From Mycolicibacterium chitae (GTDB lineage: Bacteria > Actinomycetota > Actinomycetes > Mycobacteriales > Mycobacteriaceae), in the NCBI RefSeq assembly GCF_900637205.1, contig NZ_LR134355.1, positions 1,178,001-1,242,000 on the forward strand: DNA of 64,000 nt, given 5' to 3'. The notes beneath the pieces are model-generated. The model ran no database searches, was not told where the DNA came from, and worked only from the letters and a program-made list of their open reading frames with translations. This document shows positions 31,417-41,255 of the stretch, piece by piece (the first letter of the stretch is position 1; each line of letters begins with the position of its first letter). The position numbers and the translations under genes are program-made.

Positions 31417-32592
31417 GTGGCCGAATCGGTGAGTGCATCACATCTGGTGATCGCGGACGAAGATATTTTCGAAGCCCATGCGGGCGGCAAACTGTCGGTG
31501 GAGCTGAAGTCGCCGCTGGACACCCAGCGGGCCCTGTCCATCGCCTACACCCCCGGGGTGGCGAAGGTCAGCCGCGCCATCGCGGCCGACGCCACGCTGG
31601 CCAAGCGGTACACCTGGGCCAATCGGCTGGTGGCCGTCGTCAGCGACGGCACCGCGGTGCTCGGTCTCGGCGACATCGGACCGTCGGCGTCGCTGCCGGT
31701 GATGGAGGGCAAGAGCGCGCTGTTCAAGACGTTCGCGGGCCTGGATTCCATCCCGATCGTCCTGGACACCAAGGATCCCGACGAGATCGTCGAGACCCTG
31801 ATCCGGCTGCGACCGACCTTCGGCGCGGTCAACCTCGAGGACATCTCCGCCCCGCGCTGTTTCGAGATCGAACGCCGGGTCGTCGAGGCGCTGGACTGCC
31901 CCGTCATGCACGACGACCAGCACGGCACCGCCATCGTGGTGCTCGCGGCGCTGCTGGGCGCGTCCAAGGTGGTCGGCCGCGAGATGAGCTCGCTGCGCGT
32001 GGTGGTCTCCGGTGCGGGCGCGGCCGGTGTGGCCTGCGCCAACATCCTCATGGCCAGCGGCGTCTCCGACGTCACGGTGCTGGACTCCAAGGGCATCGTG
32101 CACACCGAGCGCGAGGACCTCAACAGCTTCAAGGCTGAACTGGCCCAGCGCACCAACCCGCTCAAGCGCACCGGCGGCCTGGCCGAGGCGCTCGACGGCG
32201 CCGACGTGTTCCTCGGTGTCTCCGCGGGCGTGGTGCCCGAGGACATCATCGCGACGATGGCGCCCGACTGCATCGTGTTCGCGCTGTCGAACCCGGACCC
32301 GGAGATTCACCCCGACGTCGCGCACAAGTACGCCGCCGTCGTCGCCACCGGGCGCAGCGACTTCCCGAACCAGATCAACAACGTGCTGGCCTTCCCCGGC
32401 GTGTTCCGCGGGGCCCTGGACGCCGGCGCGCGGCGCATCACCGAGCGGATGAAGGTGGCCGCGGCCGAGGCCATCCACGGCGTGATCCTCGACGATCTCG
32501 AGGCCGAGCACATCGTGCCGAGCCCCCTGGACCCGCGGGTGTGCCCCGCGGTGGCCGAGGCCGTCGGCGCGGCGGTCGAAGAGGAGGATTAG
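31417..32592 (+). CDS. NAD(P)-dependent malic enzyme
   Basis: A 391-residue short-form malic enzyme that decarboxylates malate to pyruvate. Visible are LSIAYTPGVAKVS, the metal-binding EDISAPRCFEIER and CPVMHDDQHGTAIVVLAAL, the Rossmann motif VVSGAGAAGVACANIL, and ALSNPDPEI. It sits where I recall mdh (Rv1240) in M. tuberculosis, but the sequence is malic enzyme, not malate dehydrogenase. It starts at GTG 31417, and its stop precedes lpqZ by only 4 bp. Confidence 0.9.
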   Translation: MAESVSASHLVIADEDIFEAHAGGKLSVELKSPLDTQRALSIAYTPGVAKVSRAIAADATLAKRYTWANRLVAVVSDGTAVLGLGDIGPSASLPVMEGKSALFKTFAGLDSIPIVLDTKDPDEIVETLIRLRPTFGAVNLEDISAPRCFEIERRVVEALDCPVMHDDQHGTAIVVLAALLGASKVVGREMSSLRVVVSGAGAAGVACANILMASGVSDVTVLDSKGIVHTEREDLNSFKAELAQRTNPLKRTGGLAEALDGADVFLGVSAGVVPEDIIATMAPDCIVFALSNPDPEIHPDVAHKYAAVVATGRSDFPNQINNVLAFPGVFRGALDAGARRITERMKVAAAEAIHGVILDDLEAEHIVPSPLDPRVCPAVAEAVGAAVEEED

Positions 32593-32596
32593 CCCC

Positions 32597-33460
32597 CTGC
32601 CTGGCGTCCTGACCGGCACCCGCCGCGCGCTGCTGTGCGCTCTGCTCGTGGTGCTGGTCGCCGCCGGCTGCGGTCAGCGGCCCGACGACGGCCCCGTCCT
32701 GGGCGTCGGCGCCCAGCCGGATCCCGAGTCGGTGCTGCTGGCCAACCTCTACGCGGCCGCGCTGCGCTACTACGGCACCCCGGCCGAGGTGGTCGAGCTG
32801 ACCGACCCGCTGGCCGGGCTCGACTCCGGCGAGGTGACCGTGGTTCCCGGCTACACCGGACGGCTGCTGCGCACGTTCGCCCCCGGCATCCGGGCCACCG
32901 GCGACGAACAGGTCTACAAGTCGATGGTGGGGGTGCTGCCCGAGGGGGTGAGCGCCGGCGATTACGCCACGGCCGCCGAGGACAAGCCGGCCGTCGCGAT
33001 CACCGAGGCGACCGCCGCGAAGTGGGACGGCCGCGATCTGCCCGCCCTGGTCGAGCACTGCGCGCAGCTGCGTCCCGGGGCGCTGCGGGGCGTGGTGCCG
33101 CCGACTGCCGTCGGCAAGTGCGAGCTGCCGAACTCACGTGAATTCGCTGACGATGCAGCGCTTTTCGAGGCGTTGCGCGACGACCGGATCAACCTGGCCT
33201 GGACCACGACGGCCGATCCCGACGCGCCGGACGACGTGGTGGTGCTGACCGACCGCAAACCCACGCTGATCCGCGGGCAGAACGTCGTGCCGCTGTACCG
33301 GCGCAACGAGCTGACCGCGCGCCAGGTGCTGGCCATCAACGAGGTCGCCGGCGTGCTCGACACCGCGGCGCTCAAGCAGATGCGGCAACGGGTGGCCGAC
33401 GGGGCGGACCCGCGCAGCGTCGCCGACGAATGGTTGGCGGAGAACCCACTGGGCCGATAG
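32597..33460 (+). CDS. lpqZ: Osmoprotectant-type substrate-binding lipoprotein LpqZ
   Basis: A 287-residue lipoprotein of the OpuAC/OsmX (glycine betaine/choline) binding family. From CTG at 32597 it reads MPGVLTGTRRALLCALLVV with lipobox LVAAGC. No ATG, GTG or TTG in frame gives a full signal peptide: the first is GTG 32648, only a few residues before the lipid Cys. GAGGAGG at 32581-32587 sits 9 nt before the CTG, and the resulting length agrees with the 286 residues I recall for Rv1244. No permease or ATPase genes are adjacent. It is probably co-transcribed with the malic enzyme. Confidence 0.82.
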   Translation: MPGVLTGTRRALLCALLVVLVAAGCGQRPDDGPVLGVGAQPDPESVLLANLYAAALRYYGTPAEVVELTDPLAGLDSGEVTVVPGYTGRLLRTFAPGIRATGDEQVYKSMVGVLPEGVSAGDYATAAEDKPAVAITEATAAKWDGRDLPALVEHCAQLRPGALRGVVPPTAVGKCELPNSREFADDAALFEALRDDRINLAWTTTADPDAPDDVVVLTDRKPTLIRGQNVVPLYRRNELTARQVLAINEVAGVLDTAALKQMRQRVADGADPRSVADEWLAENPLGR

Positions 33461-33464
33461 CGGG

Positions 33465-34295
33465 TCAGCGCACCCCGCGCACCAGCCACCCCATCACCGT
33501 CGAGAACACCCGCTGGTAGCCCGAACCGGTGATGCGCACGATGACGTCAAGGATCTTGGCGTCCGCGCCCACCAGCACCCGGGCCCGCTTCTTACGCACG
33601 GACTCGAGGATGATCCTCGCGGCGCGCTCGGGGGTGGTGCGGGCCAGCTTGCGGTCGAACTCCTTGGCCAACTGCTCGACGTCGAGGCCCTCGGCGGCGG
33701 TGGCGTTGCGCGCGATGGCGGTCTTGATGCCGCCGGGGTGCACCGTGGTGACCGAGACGTAGGGGTGCTTGGTGAGCATCTCCTGGCGCAGCGACTCGGT
33801 GAAGCCGCGCACGGCGAACTTCGCCGCGTTGTAGGCGGCCTGCCCGGGGACCGAGAAGATGCCGAACAGGCTCGAGACGTTGACGACGTGCCCGTCGCCC
33901 GACTCGATCAGGTGCGGCAGGAACGCCTTGGTGCCGTTGACGACGCCCCAATAGTCGACGTCCATCACCCGCTCGATGTCCTTGAACGAGCTCACCTCGA
34001 CGTCACCGGAGTAGGCGATGCCGGCGTTGTTGTACACCTGGTTGACCTTGCCGAAGTGTTCCTTAACCTCGTCGGCGTAGAGCAGGAACGCCTCGCGCTC
34101 GGTGACGTCGAGTCGGTCGGCCTTCACCGGGGCGCCGATGGCCTTGAGCTCGGCCTCGGTCTTGGCCAGGCCCTCGGTGTCGACGTCGCTGATGGCCAGC
34201 TTCGCCCCGGAGCGACCCAGTTCGAGCGCGAGTGCCTGGCCGATGCCCGACCCCGCCCCCGTGACCACGCAGACCTTTCCGGCGAAACCCTCCAT
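33465..34295 (-). CDS. Short-chain dehydrogenase/reductase (Rv1245c homologue)
   Basis: A 276-residue classical SDR: cofactor motif TGAGSGIG near the N-terminus (VVTGAGSGIGQALALELG), NNAGIAYSG, catalytic Ser in VNVSSLFG and the YxxxK motif YNAAKFAV. Asp after beta-2 (AISDVDTEG) suggests NAD(H) preference. The substrate is unknown; the C-terminal hydrophobic end is typical of mycobacterial members. It is convergent with lpqZ (4 bp between stops). Confidence 0.9.
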   Translation of the reverse strand: MEGFAGKVCVVTGAGSGIGQALALELGRSGAKLAISDVDTEGLAKTEAELKAIGAPVKADRLDVTEREAFLLYADEVKEHFGKVNQVYNNAGIAYSGDVEVSSFKDIERVMDVDYWGVVNGTKAFLPHLIESGDGHVVNVSSLFGIFSVPGQAAYNAAKFAVRGFTESLRQEMLTKHPYVSVTTVHPGGIKTAIARNATAAEGLDVEQLAKEFDRKLARTTPERAARIILESVRKKRARVLVGADAKILDVIVRITGSGYQRVFSTVMGWLVRGVR

Positions 34296-34340
34296 GTGCG
34301 CGCTCCTCGCTGTTCGACTCGTGAGGTGTCAGGCTAACCG

Positions 34341-34359
34341 ATACCGCCGGTACCGGTAT
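34341..34359. promoter_or_regulatory. Palindromic cluster between the SDR and DUF732 genes
   Basis: Overlapping palindromes CCGGTACCGG (34347-34356) and TACCGGTA (34351-34358), flanked by ATACCG/CGGTAT arms, lie in the divergent intergenic region. A regulator site is plausible but no candidate protein is adjacent. Confidence 0.35.
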
Positions 34360-34414
34360 GGGTGGGGCGGCAGGGTTGGGTAACACGCCGCGACCCGCCT
34401 ACGATTTGTCCATC

Positions 34415-34774
34415 ATGAAGTATTCCCGGATGGCGGTGGTCGGCTCGATCGCACTCGCAGTGGGCCTGGCCGTTGCCCCGCCCGCCCAGGCGGACACCGA
34501 GACCGACGTGTTCCTGAACTCCCTGGCCGACGCCGGCATCACCGGCCTCGACCCCGCGACCGCCGCCGACGTGGGCCACCAGGTATGCCCCATGCTCGCC
34601 GAACCCGGCCAGCAGATGGCCGACGTGGCCGGCCGCGTCTCCGAGTCCATCGGTCGGCCGCTGGGGCCGGCCACCATGTTCACCGGCCTGGCCATCACGC
34701 TGTTCTGCCCCGGTGCGGTCGCGGCGGTCGCCAACGGCGAGTCACCCATCCCGCTGGGCCTGTTCGGCTTCTGA
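34415..34774 (+). CDS. Secreted DUF732 protein
   Basis: A 119-residue small exported protein with a Sec signal peptide (KYSRMAVVGSIALAVGLAV, cleavage near AQA-DT) and the mycobacterial DUF732 core TDVFLNSLADAGI ... GHQVCPMLAEPGQQMADVA. Two Cys probably form a disulphide. Function is unknown. ATG at 34415 gives the full signal. It occupies the interval that I recall carrying relBE genes in M. tuberculosis. Confidence 0.82.
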   Translation: MKYSRMAVVGSIALAVGLAVAPPAQADTETDVFLNSLADAGITGLDPATAADVGHQVCPMLAEPGQQMADVAGRVSESIGRPLGPATMFTGLAITLFCPGAVAAVANGESPIPLGLFGF

Positions 34775-34787
34775 TCCCGCGCCAGCG

Positions 34788-34846
34788 GCGAGCGGCCGCT
34801 GAGGTAGAAAACCACGCGGTGTGGATGTACCTCAGCGGCCGCTCGC
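34788..34846. terminator. 19-bp perfect inverted repeat between convergent genes
   Basis: Arms 34788-34806 and 34828-34846 are exact complements, with a 21-nt loop. It lies between the DUF732 gene and kgd, which converge here, so it probably terminates transcription in both directions. Confidence 0.7.
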
Positions 34847-34861
34847 GCTAGGAGAAATCAG

Positions 34862-34937
34862 GCAAGCTCAGGCGAACGCTTCGCGCCGGTGGAATTCTCC
34901 TCGACGTTCGCCTTCGCAAGCTCAGGCGAACGCTTCG
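34862..34937. repeat. Direct duplication of the kgd 3' end
   Basis: A 22-bp sequence that spans the kgd stop (34916-34937) recurs exactly at 34862-34883, offset by 54 bp. A hairpin (34905-34912 with 34925-34932) overlaps the stop codon. The arrangement parallels the fadD6 3' duplication. Confidence 0.8.
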
Positions 34938-37900
34938 TCGATGATCTCCTGCTGTTCGACCGCGTGCACCTTCGACGAGCCCGACGACGGCGCCGACATC
35001 GCGCGCCGGGAGATCCGCTTGATCCCGGTCAGCTTGTCCGGCAACAACTCCGGCAGCGACAGCCCGAACGTCGGCCACGCACCCTGGTTGGCCGGCTCCT
35101 CCTGGACCCAGAAGAACTCCGCCGCGTTCGGGTAGCGCTCCAGCGTCGCGGGTAGCCGGCGGCTCGGCAGCGGGTAGAGCTGCTCGATCCGCACGATCGC
35201 GACGTCCTCGCGGTTGTCCTTGTTCTTGCGGGCCACCAGCTCGTAGTACAGCTTGCCGCTGGTCAGCAGGATGCGCTTGACCTTGCTGCGGTCGCCCACG
35301 CCGTCCTCGTAGGTCGGCTCCTCGAGCACCGAGCGGAACTTCGCCTCGGTGAAGTCCTTGAGGTCGCTGACGGCGGCCTTGTTGCGCAGCATGGACTTCG
35401 GCGTGAAGACCACCAGTGGCCGGTGGATGCCGTCGTAGACGTGCCGGCGCAGCAGGTGGAAGTAGTTGGCCGGGGTCGACGGCATCGCCACGGTCATCGA
35501 ACCCTCGGCGCACAGCTGCAGGAACCGCTCGATGCGGCCCGAGGTGTGGTCGGGGCCCTGGCCCTCGTGGCCGTGCGGCAGCAGCAGCACCACCTCGGAG
35601 AGCTGACCCCACTTGGCCTCACCGGAGCTGATGAACTCGTCGATCACCGACTGCGCGCCGTTGACGAAGTCGCCGAACTGCGCCTCCCACAGCACCAGCG
35701 CCTGCGGGTTGCCCACCGAGTAGCCGTACTCGAAGCCGACGGCGGCGAACTCCGACAGCGCCGAGTCGTACACCAGGAACTTGCCGCCGGTCGGTGTGCC
35801 GTCCTCGTTGGTGGCCAGCAACTGCAGCGGGGTGAACTCCTCGCCGGTCTTCCGGTCGATGATCACCGAATGGCGCTGGGTGAACGTGCCGCGCCGGGAG
35901 TCCTGCCCGGACAGCCGGATCAACTTGCCTTCGGCCACCAGCGATCCCAGCGCCAGCAGCTCGCCGAAGGCCCAGTCGACCTTGCCCTCGTAGGCCATCT
36001 CCCGGCGCTTCTCCAGCACCGGCTTGACGCGCGGGTGCACCGTGAAGCCGTCGGGGATGGCCAGGTGGGCGTCGCCGATGCGGGCCAGCATCGACTTGTC
36101 GACGGAGGTGTCCACGCCGCGGTTGAGTTCCTGTTCGGACTCCACCGACTCGCTGGGTTCGATGGGGTGCTTCTCGAGTTCGCGCACCTCGTTGAAGACC
36201 CGCTCGAGCTGCCCCTGGTAGTCGCGCAGCGCGTCCTCGGCCTCCTTCATCGAGATGTCGCCGCGGCCGATCAGCGCCTCCGTGTAGGACTTGCGGACGC
36301 CGCGCTTGCGGTCGATCACGTCGTACATCGCCGGCTGCGTCATCGACGGGTCGTCGCCCTCGTTGTGGCCCCGTCGCCGGTAACACAACATGTCGATGAC
36401 GACGTCCTTCTTGAACTTCTGCCGGAAGTCGACGGCCAGCTTGGCCACCCAGACGCACGCCTCCGGATCGTCGCCGTTGACGTGGAAGATCGGGGCGCCG
36501 ATCATCTTCGCGACGTCGGTGCAGTACTCCGAGGAGCGGGAGTACTCCGGGGAGGTGGTGAAGCCGACCTGGTTGTTGACGATCATGTGGATGGTCCCGC
36601 CGACACGGTACCCGCGCAGCAGCGCCAGGTTCAGCGTCTCGGCCACCACGCCCTGACCGGCGAACGCGGCGTCGCCGTGCAGCATCAGCGGCACCACCGA
36701 GAAACCGTCGTCGCCGTCGCCCCTGTCCAGCAGGTCCTGCTTGGCGCGCACCAGACCCTCGAGCACGGGGTCGACGGCCTCGAGGTGGCTGGGGTTGGCG
36801 GTCAACGACACCTCGATGTCGTTGTCGCCGAACATCTGGATGTAGGTGCCCGAGGCGCCCAGGTGGTACTTGACGTCACCGGAGCCGTGCGCCTGCGACG
36901 GGTTCAGGTTGCCCTCGAACTCGGTGAAGATCTGCGCGTACGGCTTGCCGACGATGTTGGCGAGCACGTTGAGGCGACCGCGGTGCGGCATGCCGATGAC
37001 CACCTCGTTGAGGCCGTGCTCGGCGCACTGGTCGATGGCCGCGTCCATCATCGGGATGATGGTTTCCGCGCCCTCCAGCGAGAAACGCTTCTGCCCAACG
37101 TATTTGGTCTGCAGGAAGGTCTCGAAGGCCTCGGCGGCGTTGAGCCGGCTCAGGATGTACTTCTGCTGGGCGACGGTCGGCTTCTCGTGCTTGATCTCGA
37201 CGCGTTCCTGCAGCCACTGCTGCTGTTCGGGCTCGAGGATGTGGGTGTACTCCACGCCGATGTGCCGACAGTAGGCGTCGCGCAGCACCGACAGGATGTC
37301 GCGCAGCTTCTTGTACTCGCTGCCGGTGAACCCGTCGACCTTGAACTCGCGGTCCAGATCCCACAGCGTCAGCCCGTGGGTCACCACATCGAGGTCGGGG
37401 TGGCTGCGGAAGCGCGAATTGTCCAGCCGCAGTGGGTCGATGTCGGCCATAAGGTGGCCGCGGTTGCGGTAGGCCGCGATCAGCTCGATGACGCGCGCGT
37501 TCTTGTCGGTCACCGAGTCCGGGTTGTCGGTGCGCCAGCGGACCGGCTCGTAGGGGATGCCGAGTTCGAGGAAGATCTCGTCGTAGAAATCGTCGTCGAG
37601 CAGCAGTTGGTGGATGGTCCGCAGGAAGTCGCCGGACTCTGCGCCCTGGATGACGCGGTGGTCGTAGGTCGACGTCAAGGTGATCAGCTTGCCGATGCCC
37701 AGCTCGGCGATGCGTTCCTCGCTGGCGCCCTGGAACTCGGCCGGGTACTCCATGGCGCCGACACCGATGATCGTGCCCTGACCGGCCATCAGCCGCGGCA
37801 CCGAGTGCACCGTGCCGATGGTGCCGGGGTTGGTCAGCGAGATGGTGACGCCGGAGAAATCGTCGGCGGTCAGCTTGCCGTCGCGGGCGCGGCGCACGAT

Positions 37901-38677
37901 GTCCTCGTAGGCCGCGATGAACTGCCCGAAGCCCATGGTCTCGCAGTTCTTGATGGCCGCGACCACCAGCGTGCGCTTGTCACCGGACTGCAGGTCGATC
38001 GCCAGGCCCAGGTTCGTATGGGCCGGGGTGACCACATTCGGCTTCCCGTCGATCTCGGCGAAGTGCCGGTTCATGTTCGGGAAGCTCTTGACCGCCTGCA
38101 CCAGCGCGTAGCCCAGCAGGTGGGTGAAGCTGATCTTGCCGCCGCGGGTGCGCTTGAGGTGGTTGTTGGCGACGATGCGGTTGTCGATCATCACCTTGGC
38201 CGGGATGGCCCGCACGCTGGTGGCGGTGGGCACCTCCAGCGAGGTGTTCATGTTCTTGACGACGGCCGCGGCCGCGCCGCGCAGCACCTGGGTCTCGTCC
38301 TCGGCGGCCTCGGCGGTCTTCGCGGCCGGCTTGGCGGGCTTGGCCGTGGACTTGGACTTGCTCTTGGCCGGGGCGGGCTCCTTGGCGGGGGCCTTGTCGG
38401 TCTTGGCCGGCGCGGAACTCTTGGTCTGGCTGTTGGACTGCTGCTTGGCCGGCGGCGCGGGCGCGGGCTCGGGCGGCGCGGTCGGAGCGGGGGCCGCGGC
38501 CTTGCCGTTGCCGGTCGACGACGCCTCGGCCGCCTCGGCCTGCACGGGTTCCGGGTTGTAGTCGACGAGGAATTCGTGCCAGCTCGGGTCGACCGAGGAG
38601 GGATCGTCGCGGAACTTGCGATACATCTCCTCGACCAGCCATTCATTCTGGCCGAATGGTGAACTTGTGCTGCTCAC
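34922..38677 (-). CDS. kgd: Multifunctional 2-oxoglutarate metabolism enzyme Kgd (SucA)
   Basis: A 1251-residue thiamine-diphosphate enzyme that combines an E2-like succinyltransferase domain with a 2-oxoglutarate dehydrogenase E1; in mycobacteria it serves as 2-oxoglutarate decarboxylase/dehydrogenase and hydroxyketoadipate synthase and is inhibited by GarA. Visible are [18 protein letters not shown] at the start, an Ala/Lys/Pro-rich linker (about 40-110), the acyltransferase motif [17 protein letters not shown], and E1 motifs [13 protein letters not shown] and [17 protein letters not shown] at 38677 (VSSTSSPFG) matches the family start better than a start six codons upstream. Confidence 0.95.
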   Translation of the reverse strand: MSSTSSPFGQNEWLVEEMYRKFRDDPSSVDPSWHEFLVDYNPEPVQAEAAEASSTGNGKAAAPAPTAPPEPAPAPPAKQQSNSQTKSSAPAKTDKAPAKEPAPAKSKSKSTAKPAKPAAKTAEAAEDETQVLRGAAAAVVKNMNTSLEVPTATSVRAIPAKVMIDNRIVANNHLKRTRGGKISFTHLLGYALVQAVKSFPNMNRHFAEIDGKPNVVTPAHTNLGLAIDLQSGDKRTLVVAAIKNCETMGFGQFIAAYEDIVRRARDGKLTADDFSGVTISLTNPGTIGTVHSVPRLMAGQGTIIGVGAMEYPAEFQGASEERIAELGIGKLITLTSTYDHRVIQGAESGDFLRTIHQLLLDDDFYDEIFLELGIPYEPVRWRTDNPDSVTDKNARVIELIAAYRNRGHLMADIDPLRLDNSRFRSHPDLDVVTHGLTLWDLDREFKVDGFTGSEYKKLRDILSVLRDAYCRHIGVEYTHILEPEQQQWLQERVEIKHEKPTVAQQKYILSRLNAAEAFETFLQTKYVGQKRFSLEGAETIIPMMDAAIDQCAEHGLNEVVIGMPHRGRLNVLANIVGKPYAQIFTEFEGNLNPSQAHGSGDVKYHLGASGTYIQMFGDNDIEVSLTANPSHLEAVDPVLEGLVRAKQDLLDRGDGDDGFSVVPLMLHGDAAFAGQGVVAETLNLALLRGYRVGGTIHMIVNNQVGFTTSPEYSRSSEYCTDVAKMIGAPIFHVNGDDPEACVWVAKLAVDFRQKFKKDVVIDMLCYRRRGHNEGDDPSMTQPAMYDVIDRKRGVRKSYTEALIGRGDISMKEAEDALRDYQGQLERVFNEVRELEKHPIEPSESVESEQELNRGVDTSVDKSMLARIGDAHLAIPDGFTVHPRVKPVLEKRREMAYEGKVDWAFGELLALGSLVAEGKLIRLSGQDSRRGTFTQRHSVIIDRKTGEEFTPLQLLATNEDGTPTGGKFLVYDSALSEFAAVGFEYGYSVGNPQALVLWEAQFGDFVNGAQSVIDEFISSGEAKWGQLSEVVLLLPHGHEGQGPDHTSGRIERFLQLCAEGSMTVAMPSTPANYFHLLRRHVYDGIHRPLVVFTPKSMLRNKAAVSDLKDFTEAKFRSVLEEPTYEDGVGDRSKVKRILLTSGKLYYELVARKNKDNREDVAIVRIEQLYPLPSRRLPATLERYPNAAEFFWVQEEPANQGAWPTFGLSLPELLPDKLTGIKRISRRAMSAPSSGSSKVHAVEQQEIIDEAFA

Positions 38678-38873
38678 AGCGGCTACTCGCCTCAATTCAT
38701 CTCGTGATCTCTGGTTGGTTCTCCACCGGCAGGCACCGCGCCGCGCCCGTCGGCGTGTTCGGCGTCACGTCCCCGGCCCCGATCCGAGATGTTTCGCCGA
38801 AAACAAGGCTAGCCCCTGTGAGCCGGGTCGGGCCACGCAAGCAGGGCAAATCGCGAATTCCTCACACGGGTCG

Positions 38874-39656
38874 TCAGGACGACAGGGCGTCGGGGGCCGG
38901 ATCGGCGTCGACCTCGAGGGGCGGCAGCACCCGCAGCGCACCCGGCCACTGGGTGGGCGCGGGCCCGAAGGCGTTGCGTGCGTTCTTGACGATGCGCTTA
39001 CCCATCAACCGGTTGCCGATCGCGCCGATGAGAGCGCCGATGCCGACCGGCAGCAGCTTGCCGAACATCAGGGCGCCGCGCTTGACCGTGTACTTCTTCA
39101 CGAAGTACTTCATCAGCTTGGTGTTCACCTGGGAGAGCGCCGGCAGCGGCACGGTCGCCGCGCCCTCGCCCAGCCAGGCCCCGTTGGTGCGGCCCGGTCC
39201 GAGCAGCCGTCCGACGGCGTTCTTGCCGTCGTCGCCGGCCAGCGCGCCGAGCACCAGCGTCCGGCGACGCTCCTTGTCGGTCGCCGAGACGCCGTGCACC
39301 TCGGCGACCGAGAGCACGAACACCGCGGTGGTCTCCAGGAACAGCGCGGTCTCACCGGCGATCAGCGACAGCGCCAGCAGGGTGCCCACGCCCGGGACCA
39401 GCGCCGCCGACCCGACGGCGGCGCCGCTGGCCATGACCGCGGCCAGGTAGTGCTTCTCGAGCTTGGCGATGATCTCTTCGGGAGTGGCATCCGGCGACTT
39501 GTCGCGCAACCGACCCACGTAGGCGCGGATGGCCGGGGCCTGCAGCCGCGAGCCGGTCTCGATCACCCGGGACAGCACATGGGCCGCGGCGCCGGGATCC
39601 TCGGGTTCGGTGGTGGCGGGCAAGTTCTCCGGGTTGCGCTTCTTACGACCGAACAC
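38874..39656 (-). CDS. Membrane-associated protein (Rv1249c homologue)
   Basis: A 260-residue protein that starts MFGRKKRNPENLP and contains hydrophobic segments (about 70-110) such as SALVPGVGTLLALSLIAGE, and a C-terminal Gly/Ile-rich stretch LPVGIGALIGAIGNRLMGKRIV. It is a conserved mycobacterial family of unknown function, located upstream of kgd on the same strand with 178 bp between them, in which I see no further gene. Confidence 0.82.
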   Translation of the reverse strand: MFGRKKRNPENLPATTEPEDPGAAAHVLSRVIETGSRLQAPAIRAYVGRLRDKSPDATPEEIIAKLEKHYLAAVMASGAAVGSAALVPGVGTLLALSLIAGETALFLETTAVFVLSVAEVHGVSATDKERRRTLVLGALAGDDGKNAVGRLLGPGRTNGAWLGEGAATVPLPALSQVNTKLMKYFVKKYTVKRGALMFGKLLPVGIGALIGAIGNRLMGKRIVKNARNAFGPAPTQWPGALRVLPPLEVDADPAPDALSS

Positions 39657-39810
39657 GGGTGCCTCCTCGCCGGGACTGCCTCGCTTCAGGCTAACCGCTG
39701 AAACGTAATGTCCAACGAATGCCGATGTGGGTGCGGTGCCGGGAAGTGAGAACGGTCACGGTTTTGCGCAACGGGAAGAAAACCGGTTCGTGCGCGCGCT
39801 GCTGACGTTC

Positions 39811-41049
39811 ATGGTGTCTGCGCCCTCAAGGCCGAGTCGCGTTCGCATGATCCTCGTCCTGGGTGCACTGATCGCCCTGGGGCCGCTGACCATAGATATG
39901 TATCTGCCGGCGCTGCCGCGCATCGCCGAGGAGTTGGACGTCACCTCGTCGGTGATCCAGTTGACGTTGACCGGCACGCTGGCGGGGCTGGCGCTGGGCC
40001 AGCTGATCGTGGGCCCGCTGTCGGACTCGCTGGGTCGTCGCCGGCCGCTGATCGCCGGGGTGGTGCTGCACATGGTCGCCTCGCTGCTGTGCATGTTCGC
40101 CCCGAGCATCACCGCCTTGGGCATCGCCCGCGGGTTGCAGGGCATGGGTGCGGCCGCCGCGGCGGTCGTCGCCGTGGCCGTGGTGGGGGATCTCTTCACC
40201 GGGTCGACGGCGGCCGCCGTGCTGTCCCGGTTGATGTTGGTGCTCGGGGTCGCGCCGGTGCTGGCGCCGTCGTTGGGGGCCGTCGTGCTGCTCGAGGCGT
40301 CGTGGCGCTGGATCTTCGGCGCACTGGTGCTGATGGCCGCAGGGCTCCTTCTGATCGCGGCGTTCGCGTTGCCCGAGACGCTGCCCGCCGCCCATCGCCG
40401 CCCGCTGCAGATCCGCGGCATCGCCAGTACCTACGGCCAACTGCTGCGCGACGCGCGGTTCATAGCGCTGGTGCTGGTGGGCGCGTTGGCGATGGCCGGG
40501 TTGTTCGCCTACATCGCGGGCGCGGCCTTCGTGCTCCAAGAGCACTACGGCCTCAATCAGCAGGTGTTCGCGGTGGTGTTCGGCGCCGGCGCGGTGGCGC
40601 TGATCGCGGCCACCCAGTTCAACGTGGTGTTGCTCAACCGGTTCACCCCGCAGCGCATCGTCGTCTGCGCGTTGGCGGTGGCGACCCTGGCCGGCCTCGT
40701 GTTCGTCGCGGTCACCCTGACCCGGTTCGGCGGCGTGGTCGGATTCCTGGTGCCGGCCTGGACCGTGTTGGCCTCGATGGGCTTCGTCATGCCCAACGCG
40801 CCGGCGCTGGCGCTGTCGCGGCATCCCGAGGCGGCCGGCACCGCCGCGGCCCTGCTGGGTTCGGCACAGTTCGGCCTCGGCGCGGTGATCGCTCCGGTGG
40901 TCGGTCTGCTGGGCAACGACGAGCGCGCCCTCGCCTTGGTGATGACGGTCAGCGCGAGCCTGGCCCTGATCCTGATGTTGGTGGTCCGTCCGCAGCCCCA
41001 GCCCGTCGTGGCGAGCCCCGCGGTCGAGGCGGTGCCCGAACGCGCGTGA
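39811..41049 (+). CDS. Bcr/CflA-family multidrug MFS exporter
   Basis: A 412-residue twelve-helix transporter. The Bcr/CflA signature is clear: LGALIALGPLTIDMYLPALPRIAEEL in helix 1, motif A LIVGPLSDSLGRRRPL between helices 2 and 3, and RGLQGMGAAAA in helix 4. Such pumps export chloramphenicol, bicyclomycin or sulfonamides by proton antiport; the substrate here is unknown. ATG at 39811 is chosen since the longer in-frame N-terminus is unlike the family. Confidence 0.87.
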   Translation: MVSAPSRPSRVRMILVLGALIALGPLTIDMYLPALPRIAEELDVTSSVIQLTLTGTLAGLALGQLIVGPLSDSLGRRRPLIAGVVLHMVASLLCMFAPSITALGIARGLQGMGAAAAAVVAVAVVGDLFTGSTAAAVLSRLMLVLGVAPVLAPSLGAVVLLEASWRWIFGALVLMAAGLLLIAAFALPETLPAAHRRPLQIRGIASTYGQLLRDARFIALVLVGALAMAGLFAYIAGAAFVLQEHYGLNQQVFAVVFGAGAVALIAATQFNVVLLNRFTPQRIVVCALAVATLAGLVFVAVTLTRFGGVVGFLVPAWTVLASMGFVMPNAPALALSRHPEAAGTAAALLGSAQFGLGAVIAPVVGLLGNDERALALVMTVSASLALILMLVVRPQPQPVVASPAVEAVPERA

Positions 41050-41105
41050 CCCGCAGTGACGGGTTGTGACGGGGCGGCCGAGTCCGTACCGTCGCGCGAA
41101 TTGTC

Positions 41106-41117
41106 CGGACCGGTCCG
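41106..41117. promoter_or_regulatory. 12-bp perfect palindrome upstream of the DHA2 exporter
   Basis: CGGACCGGTCCG is its own complement and lies about 140 bp before the exporter start, with a further GTCCGTAC / TCCGGAC flank. It is a candidate operator, with no regulator gene adjacent. Confidence 0.35.
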
Positions 41118-41255
41118 TACGGTGGGGATCCGGACGCCAGTGGCTACCATGCGTATGGCCGGGACCACCCCGAGATGTTCCCCCGACGGCGTTGGAACCT
41201 GCCGACCACACGGTCGGCGCGGTGGCACGGCGACGCGCGGACAACGGAACGTGAG

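Noticed and set aside
31417..32592. Malate dehydrogenase (mdh), expected here from M. tuberculosis order
   Set aside because: The sequence has malic-enzyme motifs (YTPGVAKVS, EDISAPRCFEIE, HDDQHGTA) and lacks the malate dehydrogenase pattern.
35423..38662. Long plus-strand open frame (about 1079 codons) opposite kgd
   Set aside because: A reading-frame shadow of the well-supported kgd gene; no motifs and no plausible start context.
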